This document shows positions 25,257-36,156 of a stretch of DNA of 64,000 nt, one piece after another. Every line of letters starts with the position of its first letter. Position 1 is the first letter of the stretch. A program made the translations under genes and the position numbers. Source of the DNA: Cladochytrium replicatum (Eukaryota > Chytridiomycota > Chytridiomycetes > Cladochytriales > Cladochytriaceae); NCBI GenBank assembly GCA_025526935.1, contig JAHLKD010000073.1, forward strand, positions 1 through 64,000. The letters are read 5' to 3'. The notes below the pieces were generated by a model. It was not told the origin of the DNA. It worked only from the letters and a program-made list of their open reading frames with translations, and searched no databases.

Positions 25257-25939
25257 TGTTGATGCATGCACATATATGGAACTAGCTACTCCAGTCTTCA
25301 TCCACTACCGACACTGAGGGGTAATAGCCTTACCAGAGACGTCTGGGACAAGTTCATGCGTAATCATACATTGCATGAAAGAACTGGCATTTCTAACTAT
25401 TGGTCATGAAGACATCCTCCTTTACTCATTGGAATCTAGTAGAGTTCTGAGAGTGATCACGCGTTTGAGAAAGAATGTGATGCTAATCAGTTTGCTGCTG
25501 ACAGTTATATCATACTCGAGTACATCTCGTATGATATTAATGCAAGGTACTACATACATATTTCTCATAGAGAACATGTCATTGTAGACAAGATTATAGC
25601 TAATCTTCATGTTCTGCTCACAATGGTTATTGTGAACGATCACTGGGATCTATATCTCTCTATTCGAGAGAATAATGTTTATATCAGATATTTCCATATA
25701 TCTATAGCCACAGGTTAATTATAAAAGCCAAAACGACAGTATATTTGAATTGTTTGCACAATTCAAAGAGCCTGTGGCGATATGAGATTTCGGGTGGCTG
25801 TGGCGCGAGAGGGTGATTGGAGAAACACGAAACTCTGCACACTCACAGATCAACCTGAGGACTATCTCTGCGCAAGTACCAGATCAGCAGCACTAAAACT
25901 GATCAAAGCACATCATCGCCCTCAAACCAAACTTCGACA
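25257..25939 (+). repeat. Family B LTR, full length
   Basis: 683 bp, TGTTGATG to TTCGACA. It is the 3' LTR of the B copy to its left and simultaneously the 5' LTR of B gag to its right, an LTR-internal-LTR-internal arrangement typical of unequal recombination. A TATAAA-like box lies at 25,721 and a perfect 10-bp stem hairpin at 25,744-25,767. Confidence 0.92.
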
Positions 25940-25999
25940 CAATAGTTATTGCCACAAGGCGCTTCCCCCGATCAACACCAGATCTCCAACGCTTACAGT

Positions 26000-26680
26000 A
26001 TGCCTAAGAACGACACCCGCGACGGAAAACCAAGGCCGTTTGCTGGGCAAACGCTTGGGGAGTTCGATAAATACATGAAGATCGTTCAGAATTATGCGAA
26101 CTCGAAAGGAGAAGCTGGAACTTTGCTCACAAAGTCGCCCTACCCAAAGCCGGAAGACTTTGTGAAAGAAGAGGAACCTGAACGGCCTGAACGACCATCT
26201 GCACTCGAAGAATACGACACAACAAATGACTTTGATTATGCCGTTAAAGAGTACGACGTAGCGTTGAAAGAGTACAACGCAATTGTGAACGACAATCATC
26301 GACGATTGCAATCATATCGCGCTGAATTACAGATGTACGAACGATCTCAAGGACACAACAACATTGCAAACAGTTGTCTTGCCGATTGTTTTCCGGAGGT
26401 CGACATCAATTTAGTACAAAAACATCAGAATGCCGTTGATCGAGTTGCTGCTTTACGCGGAATTTACGCAGCTAAACGGCAGAAGACTTTTGAGAGCCGC
26501 CATTGGGAAGACCGTTTCAAAGCTCTAGCTTGCTCCAACGGTGAAGATGCACTTGAAGCCAAATCATTCATTGCTGAGCTGATTCAACTCACCGAGGAAA
26601 AGCTTTCAACCCAACCTGCTGAAGCTGCTATTCACGAACTTCTCACTCGAGTTTGCTCAAAGATCAGTGAACCTGATATC
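26000..26680 (+). pseudogene. Family B Gag N-terminal part, cut by A2
   Basis: Starts at ATG 26,000 and encodes about 227 residues of an alpha-helical, charged Gag, with a GQTLGEFDKYM segment matching GKTLQDFDLYM of family A. The frame is interrupted at 26,681 by the 5' LTR of A2. The missing downstream Gag piece can be seen in inverted form at 42,866-42,960. Confidence 0.88.
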
Positions 26681-27279
26681 TGTTAAGTATTTCGATTGAT
26701 GGACTTGGCCAATCCAGTCATTGATAGTACAAAAACACAAACGCCCGATATACAGAAATGTCACTCTTCACTGAGCAACATTTCTAACTATTGAACTAAA
26801 GCATATAGATGATGATCTATTACGAGTTTGGATACCTCCGGTTATTTCTTTATGGGTTATATTTATTGCGGCCATAGGTATAGTAAACTGTCATTACTTT
26901 TCTATCATCCACTTGTAGAAGTGAAGCCCGGATCAGATCACAGCAAAGGTTTACATATGATTAACGCGTTCGTGGGAATCATGTGTGAGAGCAATCCTGT
27001 TGAGGAGAGCTAGATCTCACGCACAGCTTAGCATGAATATGCTTCGCTACGCCTGTGAGAAGAAGAGTCAAACCTTATCGCTTCGATCCAGATCTTCCGG
27101 AAGGAAAAGCCAAAACGACAGTACACTTATTTAAGGAGCCTGTGGCGATACACACAAGGAGCATTCTCTTGCGCTAGTACTTGTGACTCACAATCTTCTT
27201 TATTCATCTCTTAGAAACATTAACCCGTGAATTAGCAACACACACAACCTGAGGATCCAGACCACAGCTTTGTTCAACA
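26681..27279 (+). repeat. 5' LTR of A2
   Basis: 599 bp, TGTTAAG to TTCAACA, inserted in family B gag after ATATC. The other end of A2 is not in the window in normal context, so the target duplication cannot be tested. Confidence 0.9.
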
Positions 27280-27330
27280 CAATAGTTACGAATTGTTGCT
27301 TAACACATTTCTTTGGACAACAACGACAAG

Positions 27331-27881
27331 ATGGGTTCAGGATTGAATGACGCCACATCTTCGCGGCCGAAGCCATTCACCGGTAAAACGCTGCAGGATT
27401 TCGATCTGTACATGGAACAAGTGCAGACTTACGCAAACTTACGTGGCGGCGCTGGCACTATGCTTCTCCAAGAACCAATGGCTCTTCCTGATAGTCCGAA
27501 TTACGAGGCGGAAGGAAATCGCCCACAGCGTCCGATAGTCATCGCCGGAGCTGCTGGCGGAGCTGCTAACGAAGCACGAGCACAATGGGAAGCAGAACTA
27601 CGTGAACATTTGGCGATCGTCACACACAACAGTCACTTACGTACGCAATATCGTGCTGAGATGCAAGATTACCGTGCACAACAAGCGGACAATAACGTCG
27701 CAGTTGGAATTCTATGCGAATGTTTCCCAAAACGCGACATGAATCGAGTCAGAGCTTATGCGTCAGCAAAAGGCAAAGTCGATGGACTTCGCCGAATTTT
27801 CAGTGCTGGCGGACAAGCTCCGATCGAATCGTCTATGTGGGAGCAACGGCTGGTAGATCTGAAATGTACGAACGGTCAGTC
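27331..27881 (+). pseudogene. Gag of A2, 5' part, interrupted by A3
   Basis: Family A Gag from ATG 27,331 to the CAGTC target site of A3. The remainder continues at 34,445. Confidence 0.92.
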
Positions 27882-28481
27882 TGTTAAGTATTTCGATTGA
27901 TGGACTTGGCCAATCCAGTCATTGATAGTACAAAAACACAAACGCCCGATATACAGAAATGTCACTCTTCACTGAGCAACATTTCTAACTATTGAACTAA
28001 AGCATATAGATGATGATCTATTACGAGTTTGGATACCTCCGGTTATTTCTTCATGGGTTATATTTATTGCAGCCATAGGTATAGTAAACTGTCATTACTT
28101 TTCTATCATCCACTTGTAGAAGTGAAGCCCGGATCAGATCACAGCAAAGGTTTACATATGATTAACGCGTTCGTGGGAATCATGTGTGAGAACAATCCTG
28201 TTGAGGAGAGCTAGATCTACGCACAGCTTAGCATGATTATGCTTCGCTACGCCTGTGAGAAGAAGAGTCAAACCTTATCGCTTCGATCCAGATCTTCCGG
28301 AAGGAAAAGCCAAAACGACAGTACACTTATTTAAGGAGCCTGTGGCGATACACACAAGGAGCATTCTCTTGCGCTAGTACTTGTGACTCGCAATCTTCTT
28401 TATTCATCTCTTAGAAACATTAACCCGTGAATCAGCAACACACACACAACCTGAGGATCCAGACCACAGCTTTGTTCAACA
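27882..28481 (+). repeat. 5' LTR of A3
   Basis: Contains a TATA-like TTATTTAA at 28,327-28,334 between two motifs shared with the family B LTR (28,306-28,323 and 28,336-28,350), so transcription probably starts just downstream. The internal sequence starts CAATAGTTACG. I could not assign the primer tRNA. Confidence 0.9.
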
Positions 28482-28532
28482 CAATAGTTACGAATCGTTG
28501 CTTAACACATTTCTTTGGACAACAACGACAAG

Positions 28533-31500
28533 ATGGGTTCAGGATCGAATGACACCACATCTTCGCGGCCGAAGCCATTCACCGGTAAAACGCTGCAGGA
28601 TTTCGATCTGTACATGGAACAAGTGCAGACTTACGCAAACTTACGTGGCGGCGCTGGCACTATGCTTCTCCAAGAACCAATGGCTCTTCCTGATAATCCG
28701 AATTACGAGGCGGAAGGAAATCGCCCACAGCGTCCGATAGTCATCGCCGGAGCTGCTGGCGGAGCTGCTAACGAAGCACGAGCACAATGGGAAGCAGAAC
28801 TACGTGAACATTTGGCGATCGTCACACACAACAGTCACTTACGTACGCAATATCGTGCTGAGATGCAAGATTACCGTGCACAACAAGCGGACAATAACGT
28901 CGCAGTTGGAATTCTATGCGAATGTTTCCCAAAACGCGACATGAATCGAGTCAGAGCTTATGCGTCAGCAAAAGGCAAAGTCGATGGACTTCGCCGAATT
29001 TTCAGTGCTGGCGGTCAAGCTCCGATCGAATCGTCTATGTGGGAGCAACGGCTGGTAGATCTGAAATGTACGAACGGTCAGTCGGCAGAAAGCGTTCAGC
29101 AGTTTGTGACCGACCTCACTGAGTTATTCGAACTCAAACTGAACTCTTTACCGGACGAACTCGTAATCAAGGATCTACTAAACCGGTTAGTCGCAAAAAT
29201 CACGATGCAGACAATTGAACTACGGACCCTCGTACCTTTTCTCGGAAAAATGATCACTTCTGCGTATGCCGAATGGGAACCGGCGTTAATACAAGATCCA
29301 ATTGATGCTGCAAATCCGAATGCTCCGCGACCATTCCACCAAAAGCCAACGCATTACTTCGAAACAGTGTCAAATATCTTGACCGACCTCAACCAATTGG
29401 TCCAACTCAACGTCACCATGGATGCCGGTGGGCCGAATGGGACAAAGAAGGCCATGAAGGCAAAGGCGAAGAAAGCGAAGGCGAAAGCGAAAGCCAAGGT
29501 TGCGAAGTCGGAGGATATTTGTACCTTGCATCCGAACTCATCTCACACCAATGCTCAATGCCGTAAGCAGGGTGCCTCGAGTGGCTCAGGCAGTAGCGGT
29601 GGGAGTAGCAGTTCCACTCGGACCAGGCAGTCGCAGGACTCCAGGTCGTCCACATCTTCTTCTGCAAAGAAGACAGATCTCACATGCAATTTCTGTGGCA
29701 AACGAGGACACAAGCAGTCGGCGTGTAAACGCTATCTCACTGCAAAGAGTCTTTGTTTAGACACGGATTTTCGTGCATTCATTGCCAGCCGTGGCGATGC
29801 AGGTGATGATTCGTCGGAGGACGAATCTACCGCCAAACCGGTGTTGACCAAGAAGGTAATCTTTGACCTTACCCAACCTACTTCTGTTGATAAAGATGCT
29901 GACACATACATCGGAAATATGTTTTCGATAGTGAACGCACACTCGGCACAGAAGGTTGTCCGTGTACATGTTCAAGCAAAGGATCGTGTGGGTTTGCTTG
30001 ATACAGGCGCAACTGTTTGGATGACACCTAATCGTCATGCCTTTAGTTCGCTGACGTATACGAATGACGAGGACGTGGTGGAACTAGCGGATAGTCATAC
30101 AATTCCAGTTTGTGGTTTTGGAGATGTATCTGTAGTTTTACCCAATGGGCGAATTAAGATAATACACAACGCACTTTATGTTCCTGATCTCGAAGACACA
30201 CTTGCATCAGTGTGTAGTATCATTGGAGACTCCGGGGACATTGTGAGTTTCACCAAAGACAAGGTTATCCTCACGCATGGTGATACGGATGAACACGTTA
30301 TTATTGGGCGACGGGAAAGAGATTTGTACTATCTCTATGCTGATGTTAGTACCGTCGGAACTCACCAACCGCGGCATGCGATTGCTCAACGAGCTAAAGC
30401 AGTAGCGGTATCCGCAGAAGGTCTCGATCAGTCGATGGACTTTACGTCCGGTGTACGATCTTCTCACGCGATGGGTCTCGATGTAATGTCAGACAACAAC
30501 ATTCGTCAAACGAACGATGATGAATGTCAACGAGCATCTCAAGATACAGTTGGAGTGAGCACCAACTTATCGCCAGTGACAGTACACGAACTTGCAAAGT
30601 TACACCAGCAGTTTGGTCACATCCACTTACGGACGATCTTTCGAACGGCAGAGAAGCTCAACATCAAAATGCCCAAGGTTGAACCGGATGCATTCAATCT
30701 TGTCAACAAATCAATTATGCAGAATTGTTTGGTCTGTAGTCGCACAAAGCTGAAGCAGAAGCCGATTTATTCTACAATAAGTCGAGCTCCGAGGAAACTT
30801 TTCCGTCTGTTTTCCGATGTCGTACGTTTAATCTACGACAGACAGAAGAAGAGATATTGGCAGATCATTGTCGACGAACAACCTCGTTTCATCACAATCT
30901 ACTTCCTGAATCGAAAGAGTGATGCGGTGGATAGTATGATTCGACATATCGCTGATGTGGAAAATCGCAATCACCCATTACACGTTGCTGAACTACGTTC
31001 CGATTCAGGAGAATTGATTACTAAACGGTTGATCCAATGGTGCAATACCAAGATTCCTCGCATCCGCGTCCACCCAGCTCCTCCGTCAGTAAAGGAACTC
31101 GATGGTCTATCAGAGCGGAATATACAATCGATCAAGTATATGTCGGACGCGATGCTGCTACAAGCTGGACTACCACGAACACTTCAATTCGTGCAACTCT
31201 CCATCCTATACGCTGCGGTCGTCAAGAACGCTACTTTCCATTCAGCTGTGAATGCGATTCCGTACTGTGCTTACCTTGACAAGCGGATAGATTTGGCAAC
31301 TATCCACGCCTTTGGAACACTTGTTAGTTTGTGGATCTCACACGAACAAAGGTTGGCGCGCAGAATCCGAGACAAGTCTGAACTAGGTCTGTTTCTCGGA
31401 TACAAGGGTGAAGACCTGAAGATCGTCATAGCACTCAATTTTCGGACAAACACAATAGGCGAATACTTCCATGTTACGTTCCACGAGGGAGTTTTTGTTG

Positions 31501-33716
31501 GTTATAATCCTACCCGACAGTTACTCGACGATCTTACGGTACAATATCCACTGAAGGCCGGGACATATTTCGATGTTGATCAAATACCAACCGGGGATCA
31601 GGGGGTGCAAGAGACGACTGTTGAGTTTGTCTCAGACAATTTCCCGATTTCTACCGTTGCAGACGAAGAAATCGATGAGGATATAAACGACGACCCCATA
31701 TATTACCGCTTAGAAGAAGCCGGTGACATGCATGTTGTTGAACATTTACATGGACTAGACGATGATGACCCAGACGATGCTGATTATGATCCAAATGCTG
31801 ATTTATCGACTCCACAATCCATTACTGAAGAATCTCCGAATTTGTCTTCCGTATCTCCTGTAGAGGAATATGATGCACAACTCGAAAGTGATCTTCAATT
31901 CATTGGAGAAGATGTCGACGAAGCATATGCAGCAAGAAAACGAAAACGTCAAGCAAGTGCAAATTTGTCGAACGCCAAAAGGAAACAAAATTCCTTGTTT
32001 ACCCGGTCCGTTCCTAATATCGATTGGACCCTGAAGGCCGATTCCTCATATCCAACACAACCAATTGCGAATGGAAATATACGGACTGCACCAAAGACTC
32101 TTCGTGAGGCTTTATCACGATCCGATGAGGCTCCATTCTGGTTAGCGGCGATGAAGGAGGAAGTTACACAACTAGTCGGCAACAATACTTGGGCTGAAAC
32201 GTTTTTACCTGATGGACGGAATTTATTATCGGGCAAATGGGTGTTCACATATAAGCTTGACGAACATGGCAATGTTACTCGATTCAAAGCACGTTGGGTC
32301 GTACGAGGATTTTCACAGATTGAAGGATTGGATTTCGATGAAACCTATTCTCCAGTTACGAAAACGTCCACGATCCGTTTTCTGATTGCATTAGCAGCAT
32401 TAGTCGGCATGATCATATTCCAGTTTGATATCAAGGGTGCATATCTCAATGCGATACTGGAAGAAGAGAACTACGTCGAACTCCCTCATGGTTTCGGACG
32501 AGTAGATTTCCAGAATCGACCCATCGTCTGCAGACTTATCAAAAGTCTGTACGGTCTACACCAGGCAGCTCGAGAATGGTACAAAACTCTTTGGAAACAA
32601 TATCTCAGTGTTGGTTTCGTGCGGAATATTGCAGACATCTGTCATTTCTGGCGATACAATCCAACAAATAATACCCGCGAACACACTACCGTTCATGTCG
32701 ATGATATACTACATTTTTCCACAGATCCAAACGCATATCATCGGTTTCAGACCGATTTGGAAACTTCGTTCACAGTAGGCAGTACTTCGAAGGCGAAATG
32801 GATTCTGAAAATGGAGTTATTGCAGACAACGGAAGGATATTTCCTTAGCAATGCATTGTACGTAAAGAAGATTCTCGAAGAAGCGAATTTATGGGGTACC
32901 AACATCAAACCGACCAAAACACCGATGTCAAAATCATATATCTTTGATGAGACCACACCAACACTGTCCGATGCCGAGGCAACACAATTTCGATCAATGT
33001 TAATGAAGATATCGTACGTGGCGACTAAGACACGACCGGATATTTCATACGCAGTCAATATTTTGGCACAACATCAGATTGATCCTCGACAGTCAGAATC
33101 AAAGGCTCTCTATCGATTACAACGATATTTACTCGGTACTTGGGATTACGGTTTACACTATACACGGACTGGTATCACGTCTCCGATGCTAAGACCCGAC
33201 GGTCTCTACATGTTTGATTCGGCTAACAACCCACAAGGTTATGCCGATGCAGACTGGGCGGGCGATGCAGATAGATACTCACGAACCGGTTACGTGGTAA
33301 TGTTCGCTAATGCGGCAATCAGTTGGCAGTCGATTCGACAACAGACTATTGCAGCCTCGTCGTCGGAAGCCGAACTGTATGCGCTGAACGAACTATCGCG
33401 TGAGATGAAGTGGATGAAAAATCTTATGACGGGTATTGGAATTACGTCGTTCAATCCGCTCCGTTTATGGCAAGACAATCAATCCACCGAGTCTATCGCA
33501 AACAATCTGTTCAACAACAAACGGACCAAACACATGGACGTTCGCGAGAGATTTGTGAATCTCCAAGTTGAACAGAAACATCAGGAGTTACACCATATGG
33601 ATACTTCTGATATGATCGCGGACATCTTAACTAAACCTCTTGGAAGTAAATTATACCTTAAACACAGGGGCTCGTTGGGGCTAGTCAGTCAGTCTTCACT
33701 TAATATACTATCTTGA
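28533..33716 (+). CDS. Family A Gag-Pol polyprotein, intact
   Basis: 1,727 aa in one frame, counted from the first ATG. In order: helical Gag; a K/A-rich tract near residues 300-320; a CHHC knuckle near 328; a CX2CX4HX4C knuckle at 385-398; protease LDTGAT near 489; integrase HHCC near 690 and D-D-E (VDE, RSDSGE, LSERN); a linker rich in acid residues; RT from about 1,245 with the catalytic pair in VHVDD near 1,388; RNase H to about 1,690 with ADADWAG and SSSEAELYAL. This is the copia order Gag-PR-IN-RT-RH. His replaces the usual Tyr of YVDD, as it does in family B. A single frame implies that Gag excess must come from splicing or processing; a candidate intron lies at 29,856-29,931. Confidence 0.95.
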   Translation: MGSGSNDTTSSRPKPFTGKTLQDFDLYMEQVQTYANLRGGAGTMLLQEPMALPDNPNYEAEGNRPQRPIVIAGAAGGAANEARAQWEAELREHLAIVTHNSHLRTQYRAEMQDYRAQQADNNVAVGILCECFPKRDMNRVRAYASAKGKVDGLRRIFSAGGQAPIESSMWEQRLVDLKCTNGQSAESVQQFVTDLTELFELKLNSLPDELVIKDLLNRLVAKITMQTIELRTLVPFLGKMITSAYAEWEPALIQDPIDAANPNAPRPFHQKPTHYFETVSNILTDLNQLVQLNVTMDAGGPNGTKKAMKAKAKKAKAKAKAKVAKSEDICTLHPNSSHTNAQCRKQGASSGSGSSGGSSSSTRTRQSQDSRSSTSSSAKKTDLTCNFCGKRGHKQSACKRYLTAKSLCLDTDFRAFIASRGDAGDDSSEDESTAKPVLTKKVIFDLTQPTSVDKDADTYIGNMFSIVNAHSAQKVVRVHVQAKDRVGLLDTGATVWMTPNRHAFSSLTYTNDEDVVELADSHTIPVCGFGDVSVVLPNGRIKIIHNALYVPDLEDTLASVCSIIGDSGDIVSFTKDKVILTHGDTDEHVIIGRRERDLYYLYADVSTVGTHQPRHAIAQRAKAVAVSAEGLDQSMDFTSGVRSSHAMGLDVMSDNNIRQTNDDECQRASQDTVGVSTNLSPVTVHELAKLHQQFGHIHLRTIFRTAEKLNIKMPKVEPDAFNLVNKSIMQNCLVCSRTKLKQKPIYSTISRAPRKLFRLFSDVVRLIYDRQKKRYWQIIVDEQPRFITIYFLNRKSDAVDSMIRHIADVENRNHPLHVAELRSDSGELITKRLIQWCNTKIPRIRVHPAPPSVKELDGLSERNIQSIKYMSDAMLLQAGLPRTLQFVQLSILYAAVVKNATFHSAVNAIPYCAYLDKRIDLATIHAFGTLVSLWISHEQRLARRIRDKSELGLFLGYKGEDLKIVIALNFRTNTIGEYFHVTFHEGVFVGYNPTRQLLDDLTVQYPLKAGTYFDVDQIPTGDQGVQETTVEFVSDNFPISTVADEEIDEDINDDPIYYRLEEAGDMHVVEHLHGLDDDDPDDADYDPNADLSTPQSITEESPNLSSVSPVEEYDAQLESDLQFIGEDVDEAYAARKRKRQASANLSNAKRKQNSLFTRSVPNIDWTLKADSSYPTQPIANGNIRTAPKTLREALSRSDEAPFWLAAMKEEVTQLVGNNTWAETFLPDGRNLLSGKWVFTYKLDEHGNVTRFKARWVVRGFSQIEGLDFDETYSPVTKTSTIRFLIALAALVGMIIFQFDIKGAYLNAILEEENYVELPHGFGRVDFQNRPIVCRLIKSLYGLHQAAREWYKTLWKQYLSVGFVRNIADICHFWRYNPTNNTREHTTVHVDDILHFSTDPNAYHRFQTDLETSFTVGSTSKAKWILKMELLQTTEGYFLSNALYVKKILEEANLWGTNIKPTKTPMSKSYIFDETTPTLSDAEATQFRSMLMKISYVATKTRPDISYAVNILAQHQIDPRQSESKALYRLQRYLLGTWDYGLHYTRTGITSPMLRPDGLYMFDSANNPQGYADADWAGDADRYSRTGYVVMFANAAISWQSIRQQTIAASSSEAELYALNELSREMKWMKNLMTGIGITSFNPLRLWQDNQSTESIANNLFNNKRTKHMDVRERFVNLQVEQKHQELHHMDTSDMIADILTKPLGSKLYLKHRGSLGLVSQSSLNILS
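29856..29931 (+). other. Candidate alternative intron between Gag and protease
   Basis: 76 bp, starting GTAATC, with TGCTGAC 29 bases before a terminal ATAG. Joining the ends gives AAG-AAG-TGA, so the spliced message would encode Gag with both knuckles (441 aa) and stop. The inverted element at 35,430-41,913 lacks exactly this segment; the other four copies with the region keep it. Confidence 0.72.
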
Positions 33717-33833
33717 ACGACCGGCTGGCGATGTCCATACAACTCACCTTTATTTCAATAGAATATCAACTTCAGCATTTACAGAAAGTTATGATCGGTT
33801 GAGTGATACTCTCGGTTGTACCTATCTAATGAC

Positions 33834-33843
33834 TGAGGGGGTG
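33834..33843 (+). other. Polypurine tract of A3
   Basis: GAGGGGGTG immediately before the 3' LTR; the equivalent in family B is GCGGGGGTG at 25,248-25,256. Expected site of plus-strand priming. Confidence 0.8.
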
Positions 33844-34444
33844 TGTTAAGTATTTCGATTGATGGACTTGGCCAATCCAGTCATTGATAGTACAAAAACA
33901 CAAACGCCCGATATACAGAAATGTCACTCTTCACTGAGCAACATTTCTAACTATTGAACTAAAGCATATAGATGATGATCTATTACGAGTTTGGATACCT
34001 CCGGTTATTTCTTCATGGGTTATATTTATTGCAGCCATAGGTATAGTAAACTGTCATTACTTTTCTATCATCCACTTGTAGAAGTGAAGCCCGGATCAGA
34101 TCACAGCAAAGGTTTACATATGATTAACGCGTTCGTGGGAATCATGTGTGAGAACAATCCTGTTGAGGAGAGCTAGATCTCACGCACAGCTTAGCATGAT
34201 TATGCTTCGCTACGCCTGTGAGAAGAAGAGTCAAACCTTATCGCTTCGATCCAGATCTTCCGGAAGGAAAAGCCAAAACGACAGTACACTTATTTAAGGA
34301 GCCTGTGGCGATACACACAAGGAGCATTCTCTTGCGCTAGTACTTGTGACTCGCAATCTTCTTTATTCATCTCTTAGAAACATTAACCCGTGAATTAGCA
34401 ACACACACACAACCTGAGGATCCAGACCACAGCTTTGTTCAACA
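33844..34444 (+). repeat. 3' LTR of A3
   Basis: 601 bp. It differs from the 5' LTR by one base present at GATCTCACG and by T for C at GTGAATTAG. Confidence 0.93.
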
Positions 34445-35429
34445 CAGTCGGCAGAAAGCGTTCAGCAGTTTGTGACCGACCTCACTGAGTTATTCGAACT
34501 CAAACTGAACTCTTTACCGGACGAACTCGTAATCAAGGATCTACTAAACCGGTTAGTCGCAAAAATCACGATGCAGACAATTGAACTACGGACCCTCGTA
34601 CCTTTTCTCGGAAAAATGATCACTTCTGCGTATGCCGAATGGGAACCGGCGTTAATACAAGATCCAATTGATGCTGCAAATCCGAATGCTCCGCGACCAT
34701 TCCACCAAAAGCCAACGCATTACTTCGAAACAGTGTCAAATATCTTGACCGACCTCAACCAATTGGTCCAACTCAACGTCACCATGGATGCCGGTGGGCC
34801 GAATGGGACAAAGAAGGCCATGAAGGCAAAGGCGAAGAAAGCAAAGGCGAAAGCGAAAGCCAAGGTTGCGAAGTCGGAGGATATTTGTACCTTGCATCCG
34901 AACTCATCTCACACCAATGCTCAATGCCGTAAGCAGGGTGCCTCGGGTGGCTCAGGCAGTAGCGGTGGGAGTAGCAGTTCCACTCGGACCAGGCAGTCGC
35001 AGGACTCCAGGTCGTCCACATCTTCTTCTGCAAAGAAGACAGATCTCACATGCAATTTCTGTGGCAAACGAGGACACAAGCAGTCGGCGTGTAAACGCTA
35101 TCTCACTGCAAAGAGTCTTTGTTTAGACACGGATTTTCGTGCATTCATTGCCAGCCGTGGCGATGCAGGTGATGATTCGTCGGAGGACGAATCTACCGCC
35201 AAACCGGTGTTGACCAAGAAGGTAATCTTTGACCTTACCCAACCTACTTCTGTTGATAAAGATGCTGACACATACATCGGAAATATGTTTTCGATAGTGA
35301 ACGCACACTCGGCACAGAAGGTTGTCCGTGTACATGTTCAAGCAAAGGATCGTGTGGGTTTGCTTGATACAGGCGCAACTGTTTGGATGACACCTAATCG
35401 TCATGCCTTTAGTTCGCTGACGTATACGA
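34445..35429 (+). pseudogene. Gag-protease of A2, 3' part, truncated
   Basis: Resumes A2 Gag after the A3 insertion and runs through both knuckles and the protease LDTGAT, retaining the 76-bp candidate intron. It ends at CGTATACGA, where an inverted A LTR begins. The open frame continues into the LTR to 35,509 but that tail is not element protein. Confidence 0.9.
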
Positions 35430-36029
35430 TGTTGAACAAAGCTGTGGTCTGGATCCTCAGGTTGTGTGTGTTGCTAATTCACGGGTTAATGTTTCTAAGA
35501 GATGAATAAAGAAGATTGCGAGTCACAAGTACTAGCGCAAGAGAATGCTCCTTGTGTGTATCGCCACAGGCTCCTTAAATAAGTGTACTGTCGTTTTGGC
35601 TTTTCCTTCCGGAAGATCTGGATCGAAGCGATAAGGTTTTGACTCTTCTTCTCACAGGCGTAGCGAAGCATAATCATGCTAAGCTGTGCGTGAGATCTAG
35701 CTCTCCTCAACAGGATTGTTCTCACACATGATTCCCACGAACGCGTTAATCATATGTAAACCTTTGCTGTGATCTGATCCGGGCTTCACTTCTACAAGTG
35801 GATGATAGAAAAGTAATGACAGTTTACTATACCTATGGCCGCAATAAATATAACCCATGAAGAAATAACTGGAGGTATCCAAACTCGTAATAGATCATCA
35901 TCTATATGCTTTAGTTCAATAGTTAGAAATGTTGCTCAGTGAAGAGTGACATTTCTGTATATCGGGCGTTTGTGTTTTTGTACTATCAATGACTGGATTG
36001 GCCAAGTCCATCAATCGAAATACTTAACA
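35430..36029 (-). repeat. 3' LTR of the inverted A element
   Basis: 600 bp, carrying the CCTCCAGTT variant also seen in A1 and the solo LTR, unlike A2 and A3, which have CCTCCGGTT. Confidence 0.92.
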
Positions 36030-36156
36030 CACCCCCTCAGTCATTAGATAGGTACAACCGAGAGTATCACTCAACCGATCATAACTTTCTGTAAATGCTG
36101 AAGTTGATATTCTATTGAAATAAAGGTGAGTTGTATGGACATCGCCAGCCGGTCGT

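Larger units (their letters stand above)
27882..34444 (+). mobile_element. Ty1/copia family A element A3, complete
   Basis: 5' LTR 27,882-28,481, coding region, polypurine tract and 3' LTR 33,844-34,444. Flanked by CAGTC at 27,877-27,881 and 34,445-34,449, a 5-bp duplication of A2 gag. I see two differences between the LTRs in 600 bp, so the insertion is recent. This is the only structurally complete, open element in the window. Confidence 0.96.
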
